From an uncultured Flavobacteriales bacterium (GTDB taxonomy: Bacteria; Bacteroidota; Bacteroidia; Flavobacteriales_F; PHOS-HE28): a stretch of DNA of 49,079 nt. Made by a program: the position numbers and the translations under genes. The DNA is taken from assembly GCA_937873385.1 (NCBI GenBank), contig CALMYC010000189.1, positions 1 to 49,079 on the forward strand, in the 5' to 3' direction. Below the pieces are notes generated by a model. That model was not told the origin of the DNA. It saw nothing but the letters and a program-made list of their open reading frames with translations, and made no database searches. This document shows positions 17,177 to 27,088 of the stretch, in pieces (the first letter of the stretch is position 1; each line of letters opens with the position of its first letter).

Positions 17177-18142
17177 TCACGTTCCGGCGGGCCAATACAC
17201 GGCCACGCGGCCGGTGCCATTTCGCTGGATCCGGCCTCCCTCCACGGCATCGGCCAGGTCCCGGCTGGCGGTGGCCGGGGAAAGTTCGGGGAACATGCGG
17301 CGGTAGTCCTTGCGGGTGAAACGGCTACGGTCCTTGGCCAATAGAAAGGTGTTCACCCTGTCGCTGCCGGACAGTGCGATCCGGTCGCGGCCCAGCAATT
17401 CGTGCAGTGCCTCATCGATCCTTTCCAGCATGTAAGCGATGAAAGCGCCGCAGTCCTCTTGCCTGTCCGCATGCTCGAGTGCTGCGTAATAGCCGGAGCG
17501 GGAGCGCTGGATGAAGCCCTCCACCGGAAGGAAGGCAAATACGGGCCATTGCCTGAGAAGGGCCAGTTTCTGCCACAGCCGGGCGATGCGGCCATTGCCC
17601 GCCGTGAAGGGCCGCAAGTGGATCAAGCCGAAGTGGAGCACACAACTGCCCAACAGGAGCGGGGCCTCATCATTTTCCACCGCGTGAAGCAGCTGTTCCA
17701 CCTGGCTGGAGATATTGCCCGCAGCGGCCTTTCGGCGCCCGGGCCGGTCGCCATAGATCACTTCCATGGCACCCGTACGGTATTGGCCAGGGTCCAAGGC
17801 AAGTCCGTGCATCAATTCGCCATGTGCATGGCGCAGGTCCTGGCCCATGAAGGGTTCCAAGGAAGGCAAGAGGTCGTATAACCTGCTGGTGTTAAGCACT
17901 TCCAGTTCAGCAAGTCGGGCCGGGTCGGCTGGGCGGCCGTCCAGCAGTTCGGCGATTTCCTGGCGGCTCAAGGGGCTGTCTTCCAGGGCGAGCGTGGCAT
18001 GGATGCAACTAACGCGGTGAGCGCGGAGAAGCGCGGGACCAGGATGGTGCAAATGGGCGGCATTCACTTCACCAAGCCGTTCGGAAACGGAGGCGATCAA
18101 GGTGAGGGTCCTGGGGGTGATCGAGTAGAGCGTGGGATTCAT
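17177..18142 (-). CDS. Fic-domain protein with altered catalytic motif and winged-helix C-terminus
   Basis: A 321-residue protein with the layout of chromosomal Fic proteins: an N-terminal helical part with ATLALEDSPLS (residues 49-58), resembling the inhibitory (S/T)xxxE(G/N) helix; a Fic core at about 85-235; and a C-terminal winged helix (RSRFTRKDYRRMFPELSPAT). Fic enzymes transfer AMP or other phosphate-containing groups. The motif normally written HPFxDGNGRxxR reads RPFTAGNGRIAR at 177-188: the catalytic His is Arg177 and the acidic residue is Ala181, while Gly-Asn-Gly-Arg and the last Arg remain. His175 lies two residues earlier. It may therefore be inactive as an AMP transferase or have another activity. 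The start at 18142 opens MNPTLYSITPRT. Divergent from rpsL. Confidence 0.85.
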   Translation of the reverse strand: MNPTLYSITPRTLTLIASVSERLGEVNAAHLHHPGPALLRAHRVSCIHATLALEDSPLSRQEIAELLDGRPADPARLAELEVLNTSRLYDLLPSLEPFMGQDLRHAHGELMHGLALDPGQYRTGAMEVIYGDRPGRRKAAAGNISSQVEQLLHAVENDEAPLLLGSCVLHFGLIHLRPFTAGNGRIARLWQKLALLRQWPVFAFLPVEGFIQRSRSGYYAALEHADRQEDCGAFIAYMLERIDEALHELLGRDRIALSGSDRVNTFLLAKDRSRFTRKDYRRMFPELSPATASRDLADAVEGGRIQRNGTGRVAVYWPAGT

Positions 18143-18344
18143 AATAGAATCATTTGAGGCTAAAATTACAAAATGAAAGGATCCATAGCCGTTGATCGAA
18201 CGGTTGGCGGGTGGCGCGGGCATCAGCCCTGCGGTTGAGCTAAAACCGTTGCTGGGCACAGGTTCAGAGAGGAGTTGCCTGGTTCTTGAATGCCCGCTTC
18301 CAGACGGAAATGTGTGGTGCAAGAAAGAAATTGCTCCACAGTCC

Positions 18345-18374
18345 TTGGATGAGAAGGATAAAAACCTACATTTG
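18345..18374 (+). promoter_or_regulatory. Bacteroidota-type promoter of the str-S10-spc-alpha cluster
   Basis: TTG at 18345-18347, then 19 bases, then TACATTTG at 18367-18374, matches the Bacteroidota consensus TTG-N19-TAnnTTTG. Transcription should begin near 18380, leaving a leader of about 60 bases before rpsL. This is the only strong promoter seen before the long ribosomal gene run. Confidence 0.75.
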
Positions 18375-18438
18375 CAGCCCCAATTTTGCCAGCAAAGAGT
18401 GGTGCGTTGGGGAGATAACCAGGAAGAAACGGAGCTTC

Positions 18439-18834
18439 ATGCCAACCATTCAACAGTTGATCCGCAAAGGCCGCAAGGCCCCCGAGTTCAAGAGCAAATC
18501 CGTTGCCTTGACCGAGTGCCCCCAGCGCCGCGGCGTATGCACCAAGGTGTACACCACCACCCCGAAGAAGCCGAACTCGGCGCTTCGCAAGGTGGCCAAG
18601 GTGCGCCTCTCGAACAAGATGGAGGTGATCGCCTACATCGGTGGTGAGGGCCATAACCTGCAGGAGCACAGCATCGTGCTGGTGCGTGGCGGCAGGGTGA
18701 AGGACCTGCCCGGCGTGAAGTACCACATCGTGCGGGGCGTGCTGGACACCAGCGGGGTGGAAGGCCGCAATCAGCGCCGAAGCAAATACGGCACCAAGCG
18801 CAAAAAGGCGGGGGCAGCTGCCGCCAAGAAGTAA
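18439..18834 (+). CDS. rpsL: 30S ribosomal protein uS12
   Basis: A 131-residue decoding-centre protein, first gene of the long ribosomal cluster. The universally conserved [19 protein letters not shown] lies at residues 40-57 with Lys43, and [10 protein letters not shown] includes Lys88; both are the streptomycin-sensitive residues. The ATG at 18439 gives the normal N-terminus [13 protein letters not shown]; the frame is open upstream but those residues are not part of the family. Unlike the later genes, it has a GGAG eight bases before the ATG. The tail ([10 protein letters not shown]) is slightly extended. Confidence 0.98.
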   Translation: MPTIQQLIRKGRKAPEFKSKSVALTECPQRRGVCTKVYTTTPKKPNSALRKVAKVRLSNKMEVIAYIGGEGHNLQEHSIVLVRGGRVKDLPGVKYHIVRGVLDTSGVEGRNQRRSKYGTKRKKAGAAAAKK

Positions 18835-18852
18835 CCGAAGGCAACAAGTACG

Positions 18853-19317
18853 ATGCGTAAGAAAGCAGCCAAGCACACCACGCTCCCCGACCCCAAGTTC
18901 GGGGACGTCCAGGTGACCAAGTTCGTGAACAACCTGATGTACGACGGCAAGAAGAGCAAGTCGTTCGACATCTTCTACAACGCCATCGACATGGTGGCCG
19001 AAAAGACCGGTGAGGACGGCATGGAGACCTTCAAGAAGGCCCTTGCGAACGTCACGCCGCAAGTGGAGGTGCGCAGCCGCCGCGTGGGCGGGGCCAACTT
19101 CCAGATCCCGCAGCCCGTGCGCGAAAGCCGCAAGGAAAGCCTGGCCATGAAATGGCTCATCGGCTACAGCCGCAAACGCAACGAGCGGAGCATGGAGCAA
19201 AAGCTCGCCAACGAGATCATGGCCGCAGCCAAGGAGGAAGGCGCGGCCTTCAAGAAAAAGGAGGAAGTCCACAAAATGGCCGAGGCCAACAAGGCCTTCA
19301 GCCACTTCCGCTTCTAA
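18853..19317 (+). CDS. rpsG: 30S ribosomal protein uS7
   Basis: A 154-residue protein that nucleates assembly of the 30S head and lines the E site. [20 protein letters not shown] and the core [19 protein letters not shown] are diagnostic, and [19 protein letters not shown] is the conserved C-terminal helix. It starts 18 bases after rpsL. Length and sequence are normal for Bacteroidota. Confidence 0.98.
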   Translation: MRKKAAKHTTLPDPKFGDVQVTKFVNNLMYDGKKSKSFDIFYNAIDMVAEKTGEDGMETFKKALANVTPQVEVRSRRVGGANFQIPQPVRESRKESLAMKWLIGYSRKRNERSMEQKLANEIMAAAKEEGAAFKKKEEVHKMAEANKAFSHFRF

Positions 19318-19344
19318 GCACAGCAAAGACCAGGGAACCCCCAC

Positions 19345-21450
19345 ATGGCCCGCGACCTCAAATACACGCGCAACATCGGCATCATGGCGCACATTGATGC
19401 CGGAAAGACGACCACGTCCGAGCGCATTCTTTATTACACCGGCCTTACGCACAAGATCGGTGAGGTGCATGATGGCGCGGCCACCATGGACTGGATGGAA
19501 CAGGAGCAGGAGCGTGGCATCACCATCACCTCCGCCGCCACCACCACCAGCTGGAAGTACCGCGGCAACACGTACAAGATCAACCTGATCGACACCCCGG
19601 GCCACGTGGACTTCACCGTGGAAGTGGAGCGCAGCCTGCGCGTGCTCGACGGTGCCGTTGCCTTGTTCTGCGCCGTGGGCGGCGTGGAGCCCCAGAGTGA
19701 GACCGTGTGGCGCCAGGCCAACAAGTACAATGTGCCCCGCATCGGCTTCGTCAACAAGATGGACCGCAGCGGAGCCGACTTTTTCCGCGTGGTAAGCCAG
19801 ATCAAGGACCGTTTGGGCGCCAAGCCCGTTCCCTTGCAGGTGCCCATCGGTGCCGAGGCGGAGTTCAAGGGCGTGGTTGACCTGGTGAACAACAAGGGCA
19901 TGGTATGGAACGAAGCCGACCAAGGCATGACCTGGACGGAGGTTCCCATCCCGGACGACTTGAAGGATGCCGTTGAAGAATGGCGCGGCAAGCTCATCGA
20001 GGCGGTTGCCGAGAGCGACGATAGCTTGATGGAGAAATACTTCAATGACCCCAATTCCCTCACGGAAGCGGAGATCATGAACGCCATCCGCATCAGCACC
20101 ATCAATATGAGCATCACCCCGGTGCTCTGCGGCTCATCCTTCAAGAACAAGGGCGTGCAAACGATGCTTGATGCCGTCATGGCCTATCTCCCCAGCCCGA
20201 TGGACATCGAGGCCGTGGTGGGGCATGACCCCGATACCGGTGAGGAGATCATGCGCAAGCCCAGCGTGGACGAGCCCATGTCCTCCCTGGCCTTCAAGAT
20301 CGCCACGGACCCCTTCGTGGGCCGCTTGGCCTTCTTCCGCTGCTACAGCGGCAAGGTGGAGGCTGGCAGCTACGTGCAGAACATGCGCAGCGGCCGCAAG
20401 GAGCGGATCAGCCGCATTTTCCAAATGCACTCCAACAAGCAGAATCCGGTGGAGGTCATTGAGGCCGGTGACATTGGCGCGGCCGTTGGTTTCAAGGACA
20501 TCCGCACCGGCGATACGCTTTGTGCCGAAGACAACCAGATCATCCTCGAGAGCATGAGCTTCCCCGAGCCGGTGATCGGCATCGCCATTGAGCCCAAGAC
20601 CCAGGCCGACCTGGACAAGATGGGGCAAGCACTTTCCAAACTGGCCGAGGAGGACCCCACCTTCAAGGTGAACACCGATGAAGAGACCGGCCAGACCGTG
20701 ATCAACGGCATGGGCGAACTGCACTTGGAGATCCTGGTGGACCGCATGAAGCGCGAGTTCAAGGTGGAGCTTAACCAGGGCGCGCCCCAGGTGAAATACA
20801 AGGAGGCCATCACCGGCACCGTGGAATATCGCGAGCTCTACAAGAAGCAGACCGGTGGACGGGGCAAATTCGCCGACATCCATGTGCGCATTGAGCCGCA
20901 GACCGACCCCACCAAGACCGGCCTGGAGTTCGTCGATGCCATCAAGGGCGGCGTGATCCCCAAGGAATTCATCCCGTCCGTGCAGAAGGGCTTTGCCGCC
21001 TCGCTGCAGAACGGCGTACTGGCCGGCTACCCGATGGAGAGCCTGAAGGTGACGCTCTACGACGGCAGCTACCACAACGTGGACTCCGACGCGCTGAGCT
21101 TCGAGATCGCAGCCAAGGCCGCATTCCGCAATGCACTTCCAAAGGCCAAGCCCATCCTGCTGGAGCCGATCATGAAGATCGAGGTGATCACCCCTGAGGA
21201 GAACATGGGGGATATCGTCGGTGACCTCAACCGCCGCCGGGGCCAGATCCAAGGCATGGAGGACCGCAGTGGGGCCAAGGCCATCAAGGGCACCGTACCC
21301 TTGAGCGAAATGTTTGGTTACGTGACCAGCCTGCGCACACTGAGCTCCGGCCGTGCCAGCAGCACCATGGAGTTCAGCCATTACGAACAGGCCCCCAACA
21401 ACATCACCGAAGCCGTTCTGGCCAAGGTCCGTGGTAAAGTTTCAGCATAA
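19345..21450 (+). CDS. fusA: Elongation factor G
   Basis: A 701-residue translational GTPase that drives translocation and, with RRF, ribosome recycling. The P loop AHIDAGKT is at residues 15-22; switch I includes [21 protein letters not shown] and VNKMD are G3 and G4. Domains II-V follow, with the conserved domain IV segment [15 protein letters not shown] and domain [15 protein letters not shown]. It sits 27 bases after rpsG and only 15 bases before rpsJ: there is no tuf gene between them, unlike in proteobacterial str operons. Confidence 0.98.
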   Translation: MARDLKYTRNIGIMAHIDAGKTTTSERILYYTGLTHKIGEVHDGAATMDWMEQEQERGITITSAATTTSWKYRGNTYKINLIDTPGHVDFTVEVERSLRVLDGAVALFCAVGGVEPQSETVWRQANKYNVPRIGFVNKMDRSGADFFRVVSQIKDRLGAKPVPLQVPIGAEAEFKGVVDLVNNKGMVWNEADQGMTWTEVPIPDDLKDAVEEWRGKLIEAVAESDDSLMEKYFNDPNSLTEAEIMNAIRISTINMSITPVLCGSSFKNKGVQTMLDAVMAYLPSPMDIEAVVGHDPDTGEEIMRKPSVDEPMSSLAFKIATDPFVGRLAFFRCYSGKVEAGSYVQNMRSGRKERISRIFQMHSNKQNPVEVIEAGDIGAAVGFKDIRTGDTLCAEDNQIILESMSFPEPVIGIAIEPKTQADLDKMGQALSKLAEEDPTFKVNTDEETGQTVINGMGELHLEILVDRMKREFKVELNQGAPQVKYKEAITGTVEYRELYKKQTGGRGKFADIHVRIEPQTDPTKTGLEFVDAIKGGVIPKEFIPSVQKGFAASLQNGVLAGYPMESLKVTLYDGSYHNVDSDALSFEIAAKAAFRNALPKAKPILLEPIMKIEVITPEENMGDIVGDLNRRRGQIQGMEDRSGAKAIKGTVPLSEMFGYVTSLRTLSSGRASSTMEFSHYEQAPNNITEAVLAKVRGKVSA

Positions 21451-21465
21451 GTCGAACCCTAAGCG

Positions 21466-21771
21466 ATGACCCAAAAGATCAGGATCAAGCTGCGATCTTA
21501 CGACCACAACCTTGTGGACAAGAGCGCCGAGAAGATCGTGAAGACGGTGAAGAGCACCGGAGCCGTGGTGAGCGGCCCCATCCCTTTGCCCACGCACAAG
21601 CGCATTTTCACCGTGCTGCGCTCGCCGCACGTGAACAAAAAGGCGCGCGAGCAATTCCAGCTCTGCAGTTACAAGCGCCTCATGGACATTTACAGCTCCA
21701 GCAGCAAGACCATCGATGCGCTGATGAAGCTGGAGCTTCCCAGCGGCGTGGACGTGGAGATCAAAGTCTGA
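21466..21771 (+). CDS. rpsJ: 30S ribosomal protein uS10
   Basis: A 101-residue protein of the 30S head, also NusE in antitermination with Nus[42 protein letters not shown] and the final [11 protein letters not shown] are all characteristic. Being 15 bases behind fusA it has no room for an S10-type leader, so autogenous control through an L4-binding leader as in enterobacteria is unlikely at this point. Confidence 0.98.
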   Translation: MTQKIRIKLRSYDHNLVDKSAEKIVKTVKSTGAVVSGPIPLPTHKRIFTVLRSPHVNKKAREQFQLCSYKRLMDIYSSSSKTIDALMKLELPSGVDVEIKV

Positions 21772-21791
21772 CCGGTTAACAAGAGAAAGCG

Positions 21792-22409
21792 ATGAGCGGA
21801 TTGATCGGAAAAAAGGTTGGGATGACCAGCCTCTACGATGCGGAGGGCAACCTGTTGGGCTGCACCGTGCTGGAGGCGGGGCCCTGCGTGGTGACCCACG
21901 TGAAGACCGTTGAGAAGGACGGTTACAGCGCCGTGCAACTTGCCTATGGCGAGCGCGGGGAGAAGAACGCCACCTCGGCGTCCATCGGGCACTACAAGAA
22001 GGCGGGCACTTCCCCGAAGGTGAAGAGCCATGAGTTCAAGGAATTTGAGGAGGAGCTGAAGCTCGGCGACAAGGTGGACACCGGCATTTTCGAGGAGGGC
22101 AGCTACATCACCGTGACCGCAGCCAGCAAAGGCAAAGGATTCCAAGGTGTTGTGAAGCGCCATGGCTTCAGCGGTGTGGGCGAAGGCACGCACGGCCAAC
22201 ATGATCGCTCCCGTGCACCAGGTTCACTCGGTGGGTCCTCCTATCCCTCGCGCGTGTTCAAGGGCCTGCGCATGGCCGGCCGCACAGGCGGAAACAAGAT
22301 CACCACCGAGAACCTGCGCGTGGTGAAGATCGACAAGGAAAAGAACCTGATGGTGGTCCATGGCTCCATTCCGGGGCCCAAGGGCGGCTATGTTATCCTC
22401 TGGAAGTAA
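21792..22409 (+). CDS. rplC: 50S ribosomal protein uL3
   Basis: A 205-residue early-assembly protein whose loop reaches the peptidyl transferase centre. SGLIGKKVGMTSLYDAEGN opens it, and the loop reads GSLGGSSYPSRVFKGLRMAG. The Gln that PrmB methylates in Escherichia coli (GQNQTPG) is replaced by Ser here, so that modification cannot occur. It begins 20 bases after rpsJ and ends two bases before the start of rplD. Confidence 0.97.
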   Translation: MSGLIGKKVGMTSLYDAEGNLLGCTVLEAGPCVVTHVKTVEKDGYSAVQLAYGERGEKNATSASIGHYKKAGTSPKVKSHEFKEFEEELKLGDKVDTGIFEEGSYITVTAASKGKGFQGVVKRHGFSGVGEGTHGQHDRSRAPGSLGGSSYPSRVFKGLRMAGRTGGNKITTENLRVVKIDKEKNLMVVHGSIPGPKGGYVILWK

Positions 22410-22410
22410 G

Positions 22411-23040
22411 ATGGAACTGGACATCCAAAGCGTGGACGGCAAGTCCACCGGCAAAAAGGCCAAGCTGAACGACGCGGTATTCGCGATCGAGCCCAACGAC
22501 CATGCCATTTGGCTGGACGTGAAACAGCACCTGGCCAACCGCCGTCAAGGCACGGCCAAAACCTTGGAAAAGAGTGAAGTGAGCGGCTCCACCAAGAAGC
22601 TGCACCGCCAAAAGGGCACCGGCGGCTCGCGCAAAGGTTCCATCAAGAGCCCCTTGTTCAAGGGCGGGGCGCGCGTGTTCGGCCCCAAGCCGCATGAGTA
22701 CGGGTTCAAACTGAACCGCAAGGTGAAGGACCTGGCCCGTCGCAGTGCCTTGGCACACAAGGCCAAGGCCGGTTCCATCTCCGTGCTGGACGGCAAGGGC
22801 TTGGACAGCGCCAAGACCCGCGACTACGCCGGCCTGCTGAAGGCCTTCAACCTCACCGGCCGCAAGGCATTGGTGGTGCTGGCCGCAAAGAACGACAAGG
22901 TGCTCCTGGGCACGCGCAACATCCAAGGTGCCCGCGTGGTGACGGCCAGTGAGGTGAACACCTATGACATCATGAACGCCAACCGGGTGCTCATTGCCTT
23001 GGACGCCATCGCCCCGCTTGAAACCACCCTTAGCAAGTAA
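22411..23040 (+). CDS. rplD: 50S ribosomal protein uL4
   Basis: A 209-residue protein lining the exit tunnel. I chose the ATG at 22411, one base after the rplC stop, giving MELDIQSVDGKSTGKKAKL; the open frame upstream lies inside rplC. The tunnel loop with KLHRQKGTGGSRKGSIKSP and FGPKPHEYGFKLNRK is conserved. The C-terminal half has the usual mononucleotide-like fold ending in DAIAPLETTLSK. Confidence 0.97.
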   Translation: MELDIQSVDGKSTGKKAKLNDAVFAIEPNDHAIWLDVKQHLANRRQGTAKTLEKSEVSGSTKKLHRQKGTGGSRKGSIKSPLFKGGARVFGPKPHEYGFKLNRKVKDLARRSALAHKAKAGSISVLDGKGLDSAKTRDYAGLLKAFNLTGRKALVVLAAKNDKVLLGTRNIQGARVVTASEVNTYDIMNANRVLIALDAIAPLETTLSK

Positions 23041-23046
23041 TCCGCA

Positions 23047-23340
23047 ATGAGCAGCATCATCATCCGTCCGCTCATCACCGAAAAGATGACGGCCCAAGGC
23101 GAAAAGGAAGGCCGCTACGGCTTCGTGGTGGACCGCCGCAGCAACAAGGTGGAGATCCGCGATGCCGTGGAGAAGGAATTCAACGTGAAGGTGACCGGCG
23201 TGCGCACCATGATCGTGCGCGGCAAGGAGCGCACCCGCTACACCAAGAGCAACATTCTCCGCGGTGCCACCAGCACCTGGAAGAAGGCCATCGTCACCCT
23301 GGAAAGGGGTGAAACCATCGACCTGTACAGCAATCTCTGA
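23047..23340 (+). CDS. rplW: 50S ribosomal protein uL23
   Basis: A 97-residue protein at the tunnel exit and docking site for trigger factor, SRP and the SecY complex. IIRPLITEKMTAQGEKEGRY, then FVVDRRSNKVEIRDAVEKEF are typical, and the loop with GKERTRYTKSNILRGATSTW is present. Starts six bases after rplD. Confidence 0.97.
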   Translation: MSSIIIRPLITEKMTAQGEKEGRYGFVVDRRSNKVEIRDAVEKEFNVKVTGVRTMIVRGKERTRYTKSNILRGATSTWKKAIVTLERGETIDLYSNL

Positions 23341-23359
23341 CCCCGAATCATAGCAGATC

Positions 23360-24199
23360 ATGGCAATTCGTAAAATGAACCCCGTGACCGCAGGCACCCG
23401 CCACAAGGTGGCCCTGGGTTTCGAGGATGTCACAGCCAGCGCCCCCGAACAAAGCCTGCTGCGCGGCCGCACCAAGAAGTCCGGTGGCCGCAACAACCAG
23501 GGCAAGATGACCATGCGCTACATCGGCGGTGGCCACAAGCAGCGCTACCGGGCCATCGACACCAAGCGTGACAAGGTGGGCATTGCCGGGGTGGTGAAAA
23601 CCATCGAGTACGATCCGAACCGCAGCTCGCGCATTGCATTGGTCTTCTACCCGGATGGCGAAAAGCGCTACATGCTGGCCCCGGCCGGCCTCAAAGTTGG
23701 CCAAACCGTGGTAAGTGGCAAGGGCGTTCCCCCTGAAGTGGGCAACGCGCTTCCGCTGAGCGACATCCCGTTGGGCACGCTGGTGCACAATATCGAGCTT
23801 CAGCCTGGCAAGGGCGGTGCATTCGCGCGCAGCGCAGGCACCTTTGCCCAGCTCAATGCCCGTGAAGGCCGGTACGCCACGTTGAAGATGCCGAGCGGCG
23901 AGGTCCGCATGGTGCTGGTGAGCTGCATGGCCACCGTGGGCACCGTGGGCAATGCCGAGCACATGCTGCAACGCAGCGGCAAGGCAGGCCGCACCCGCTG
24001 GCAGGGCCGCCGTCCGCGTGTTCGCCCGGTGGTAATGAACCCCGTCGACCACCCGATGGGCGGTGGCGAGGGCCGTGCATCCGGCGGGCACCCCCGCAGC
24101 CGCAAGGGCCTCCTGGCCAAGGGCAAGAAGACCCGCGCACCGAAGCGTTTGTCCAACAAGTTCATTATTCAGCGGGCCAACCACAAGAAGTCAGCCTGA
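23360..24199 (+). CDS. rplB: 50S ribosomal protein uL2
   Basis: A 279-residue protein required for subunit association and peptidyl transfer. The OB-fold half holds [17 protein letters not shown], and the C-terminal half has the universally conserved [14 protein letters not shown] with its essential His. Starts 19 bases after rplW. Length and sequence are ordinary. Confidence 0.98.
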   Translation: MAIRKMNPVTAGTRHKVALGFEDVTASAPEQSLLRGRTKKSGGRNNQGKMTMRYIGGGHKQRYRAIDTKRDKVGIAGVVKTIEYDPNRSSRIALVFYPDGEKRYMLAPAGLKVGQTVVSGKGVPPEVGNALPLSDIPLGTLVHNIELQPGKGGAFARSAGTFAQLNAREGRYATLKMPSGEVRMVLVSCMATVGTVGNAEHMLQRSGKAGRTRWQGRRPRVRPVVMNPVDHPMGGGEGRASGGHPRSRKGLLAKGKKTRAPKRLSNKFIIQRANHKKSA

Positions 24200-24213
24200 T
24201 CACCCGATAGCCG

Positions 24214-24483
24214 ATGAGCCGTTCACTCAAGAAACCCCCCTTCGTCCACTACAAGCTGGCGAAGCGCGTCACCGACATGCAGAAAGGCGGCAAGAAAGCC
24301 GTTCTCAAGACATGGTCGCGCGCCAGCACCGTCACCCCGGATTTCGTGGGCTTGACCTTCGCCGTGCACAACGGGAACAAGTTCATCCCGGTGTACGTCA
24401 CTGAGAACATGGTAGGACACAAGCTGGGTGAGTTCGCACCTACGCGGACCTTCCGCGGCCACTCCGGCAACAACAAGAAGTAA
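24214..24483 (+). CDS. rpsS: 30S ribosomal protein uS19
   Basis: An 89-residue protein of the 30S head that contacts uS13 and the A-site finger. [15 protein letters not shown] and the core [29 protein letters not shown] are diagnostic, ending [10 protein letters not shown]. Starts 14 bases after rplB, ends three bases before rplV. Confidence 0.98.
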   Translation: MSRSLKKPPFVHYKLAKRVTDMQKGGKKAVLKTWSRASTVTPDFVGLTFAVHNGNKFIPVYVTENMVGHKLGEFAPTRTFRGHSGNNKK

Positions 24484-24486
24484 CCA

Positions 24487-24906
24487 ATGGGATCGCGCAA
24501 GAGAATAGCCGCGGAAAAGCGGAAAGAGGCCAAGAAGGCCGTGGCGGTGGCCAGCCTGAAGAAGGTGCCCACCAGCCCGCGCAAGATGCGCCAGATCGCG
24601 GACACCATCCGCGGCGTGGAAGTGGAGCGGGCCTTGGGCCTGCTGCGCTTCAGCACCCGCCACGCCAGCAAGCCCATGGAGAAGCTCCTGATGAGCGCCA
24701 TCGCCAATTGGGAGGCCAAGAACGAAGGCATGAAGGCCGGCGACACCAAGCTGATCGTGAAGACGGTGATGGTGGACGAAAGCACGGGCCTCAAGCGCAT
24801 GCTTCCAGCACCACAGGGCCGCGCCTACCGCATGGTGAAGCGCAGCAACCACGTTACGCTGGTCGTTGACACCGCACCCGCACAACCCGCCGAGAACAAA
24901 GCATAA
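24487..24906 (+). CDS. rplV: 50S ribosomal protein uL22
   Basis: A 139-residue protein whose long beta hairpin lines the exit tunnel and shapes macrolide binding. [20 protein letters not shown] opens the core; the hairpin holds [21 protein letters not shown]. There is a basic N-terminal extension of about 20 residues before the core and an Ala/Pro tail at the end. Its final base is the first base of the rpsC start codon. Confidence 0.97.
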   Translation: MGSRKRIAAEKRKEAKKAVAVASLKKVPTSPRKMRQIADTIRGVEVERALGLLRFSTRHASKPMEKLLMSAIANWEAKNEGMKAGDTKLIVKTVMVDESTGLKRMLPAPQGRAYRMVKRSNHVTLVVDTAPAQPAENKA

Positions 24907-25730
24907 TGGGACAGAAAGCAAACCCGATCGGCCAACGCCTGGGCCTCATCAAGGGCTGGGACAGCAACTGGTACGGCGGCGACAACTACGCCGACAAGTT
25001 GGTGGAGGATGAAAAGATCCGCCAATACCTGATGGCACGCCTGAAGAAGGCCAGTGTGGCGCGCATCATCATTGAGCGCACGCTGAAGCTGGTCACCGTG
25101 ACCATCAACACCGCCCGCCCCGGGGTCATCATCGGCCGTGGGGGCACGGAGGTTGACAAGTTGCGCGAGGAACTCAAGAAGTTTACCGGCAAGGACGTGC
25201 AGATCAACATTTTCGAGATCAAGCGCCCTGAGCTGGATGCTCGTTTGGTGGCGGACAGCATTGCCCGCCAGTTGGAAGGCCGCATCAGCTTCCGCCGGGC
25301 CATGAAGATGAGCGTGGCGAGCACGATGCGCATGGGTGCCGAAGGCATCAAAGTACAAGTGAGCGGCCGCTTGAACGGCGCGGAAATTGCCCGCACGGAG
25401 AAGTACCGTGAAGGCCGCGTGCCCCTGCACACCTTGCGGGCTGACATCGACTTTGCCATCACCGAGGCGCACACCAAAATGGGCCGCATCGGGGTGAAGT
25501 GTTGGATCATGCGCGGCGAAGTGTACGGCAAGCGCGACCTGAGCCCGAACCAGGGACAAGTGAAGGGACCTGGCGGCATGCGCATGGGCGCAGGCAACGA
25601 ACGCCGTGGCGGAGGTGCCGGCGGGGAACGCAGGGGTGGCGGCGAGCGCCGTGGCCCGGGCGGCCCAGGCCGGGAGCGCCGCGGTGGCGGTGCAGGTCGG
25701 GATCGAGGAGCAAACCGGAATAACAACTAA
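24906..25730 (+). CDS. rpsC: 30S ribosomal protein uS3 with long Gly/Arg-rich tail
   Basis: A 274-residue protein, about 40 longer than the Escherichia coli one (233). The N-terminal [21 protein letters not shown], the KH domain with [19 protein letters not shown] and the C-terminal domain [14 protein letters not shown] are all conserved. From about residue 225 onwards it is a low-complexity tail with repeated ERRGGG and [11 protein letters not shown] units, ending GANRNNN; this resembles RGG-box RNA-binding segments and is likely disordered at the mRNA entry side of the 30S subunit. Overlaps the last base of rplV. Confidence 0.97.
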   Translation: MGQKANPIGQRLGLIKGWDSNWYGGDNYADKLVEDEKIRQYLMARLKKASVARIIIERTLKLVTVTINTARPGVIIGRGGTEVDKLREELKKFTGKDVQINIFEIKRPELDARLVADSIARQLEGRISFRRAMKMSVASTMRMGAEGIKVQVSGRLNGAEIARTEKYREGRVPLHTLRADIDFAITEAHTKMGRIGVKCWIMRGEVYGKRDLSPNQGQVKGPGGMRMGAGNERRGGGAGGERRGGGERRGPGGPGRERRGGGAGRDRGANRNNN

Positions 25731-25735
25731 GCATC

Positions 25736-26158
25736 ATGTTGCAACCAAAGCGCAGCAAGCGCCGCAATATGCACAAGGGCCGCATGAAGGGCGAAAGCCA
25801 GCGCGGCCATCGCGTGGCCTTGGGGTCCTTCGGCCTGAAGGCCATGGAAAGCGTGTGGCTCACCAGCCGCCAGATCGAGGCCGCCCGTGTGGCGTTGACC
25901 CGCCACATGAAGCGTGAGGGGCAAGTGTGGATCAAGGTGTTCCCGGACAAGCCGGTGACCAGCAAGCCTGCCGAGGTCCGCATGGGTAAAGGCAAGGGTT
26001 CACTGGACCACTGGGTGGCGGTGACCCGCGCCGGCCGGATCATCTTCGAGGTGGATGGTGTGCCCAGCGCCACGGCGAAGGAAGCCTTGCGCCTGGCCGG
26101 CCAAAAGCTGCCCATCCGCACCAAGTTCGTTGTACGCGAAGATTACGACGGCCAATAA
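25736..26158 (+). CDS. rplP: 50S ribosomal protein uL16
   Basis: A 140-residue protein beside the A-site tRNA elbow. [19 protein letters not shown] and the conserved core [25 protein letters not shown] are present, ending in [15 protein letters not shown]. Starts five bases after rpsC. Confidence 0.98.
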   Translation: MLQPKRSKRRNMHKGRMKGESQRGHRVALGSFGLKAMESVWLTSRQIEAARVALTRHMKREGQVWIKVFPDKPVTSKPAEVRMGKGKGSLDHWVAVTRAGRIIFEVDGVPSATAKEALRLAGQKLPIRTKFVVREDYDGQ

Positions 26159-26167
26159 GCCACGGCG

Positions 26168-26380
26168 ATGAAGAAGAAGAAAGACGATCTGAAGGACCTG
26201 ACGGCGCTGGAGCTGCAGGACAAGCTGCAGGCCGAGCGCGAGGCCCTGGGCAAGCTGAGGTTTAACCACGCGGTCAGCCCGGTGGAAAGCCCGGCCCGCC
26301 TGAAAAGCACGCGCAGGAACGTGGCCCGCATCCTCACCGAGGTACGCCGCCGCGAAATCGCCAACAAAGCACAAGCATGA
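26168..26380 (+). CDS. rpmC: 50S ribosomal protein uL29
   Basis: A 70-residue two-helix protein near the tunnel exit. [19 protein letters not shown] begins the first helix, and the typical [23 protein letters not shown] ends it. Its last four bases (ATGA) overlap the start of rpsQ, a sign of translational coupling. Confidence 0.95.
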   Translation: MKKKKDDLKDLTALELQDKLQAEREALGKLRFNHAVSPVESPARLKSTRRNVARILTEVRRREIANKAQA

Positions 26381-26664
26381 GCACCGAGAACACCGCCAAC
26401 GCGGAAACCAAGGGCCGCAACCTGCGCAAGGAGCGCATCGGCATCGTCACCAGTGACAAAATGAACAAGAGCATTACCGTCACCGTTGAGCGCCGCGTTA
26501 TGCACCCCAAGTACGGCAAGTTCGTGAACCTCTCCAGCAAATTCATGGCCCACGACGAAAAGGGAGAGGCACACGTGGGTGACACCGTGCGCATCACCGA
26601 AACCCGGCCGTTGAGCAAGCAGAAGCGCTGGCGGCTGGTGGAAGTTGTGGAACGAGCCAAGTAA
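26377..26664 (+). CDS. rpsQ: 30S ribosomal protein uS17
   Basis: A 95-residue OB-fold protein of the 30S body. The core begins [23 protein letters not shown] after an N-terminal extension of about 17 polar residues ([17 protein letters not shown]), and [25 protein letters not shown]-like signature residues appear as [15 protein letters not shown] and [10 protein letters not shown]. Overlaps rpmC by four bases. Confidence 0.96.
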   Translation: MSTENTANAETKGRNLRKERIGIVTSDKMNKSITVTVERRVMHPKYGKFVNLSSKFMAHDEKGEAHVGDTVRITETRPLSKQKRWRLVEVVERAK

Positions 26665-26682
26665 GCAACACCGGACAGAACC

Positions 26683-27051
26683 ATGATCCAACAGGAATCC
26701 CGGCTCACCGTGGCCGACAACAGCGGGGCACGCGAAGTGCTTGTTATCCGTGTGCTCGGCGGCACAGCCCGCAGGTACGCCCGCATCGGGGACACCGTGG
26801 TGGTGTCCATCAAGAACGCAATGCCCAACGGCGCCACCAAGAAAGGAACCGTGAGCAAGGCCGTGGTGGTCCGCACGCGCAAGGAGACCCGCCGCAAGGA
26901 CGGCAGCTACATCCGCTTCGACGACAACGCGGTGGTGCTGCTGGACGGCGCCGGCGAAATGAAGGGCACCCGCATCTTCGGCCCCGTGGCCCGCGAGCTG
27001 CGCGACAAGAAGTTCATGAAGATCATCTCACTGGCACCTGAAGTGCTCTGA
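26683..27051 (+). CDS. rplN: 50S ribosomal protein uL14
   Basis: A 122-residue protein at the intersubunit face. [20 protein letters not shown] and [20 protein letters not shown] are diagnostic; it ends [10 protein letters not shown]. Normal length. Starts 18 bases after rpsQ. Confidence 0.98.
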   Translation: MIQQESRLTVADNSGAREVLVIRVLGGTARRYARIGDTVVVSIKNAMPNGATKKGTVSKAVVVRTRKETRRKDGSYIRFDDNAVVLLDGAGEMKGTRIFGPVARELRDKKFMKIISLAPEVL

Positions 27052-27088
27052 GGAAAGACCAAAGCAGGTGGCGCGCCACCGCAGCACG

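Noticed and set aside
18143-18344. A tRNA or small RNA between the Fic gene and rpsL
   Set aside because: No cloverleaf, no conserved tRNA motifs and no terminator were found; only the promoter part is supported.
18286-18438. A 51-residue extension of uS12 at the N-terminus
   Set aside because: It would start before the mapped promoter element and is absent from the family.
18223-19923. A 566-codon minus-strand open frame over rpsL, rpsG and the start of fusA
   Set aside because: Antisense shadow of three certain genes, His/Leu/Val-rich, with no family resemblance.
20134-21381. A 415-codon minus-strand open frame inside fusA
   Set aside because: Antisense shadow of EF-G; composition is typical of reverse-strand reading in GC-rich genes.
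22393-23514. A 373-codon minus-strand open frame over rplD and rplW
   Set aside because: Crosses several ribosomal genes and intergenic gaps; no protein-like features.
27068-27088. GTG start for uL24
   Set aside because: Seven extra residues not seen in the family; the ATG at 27089 fits.
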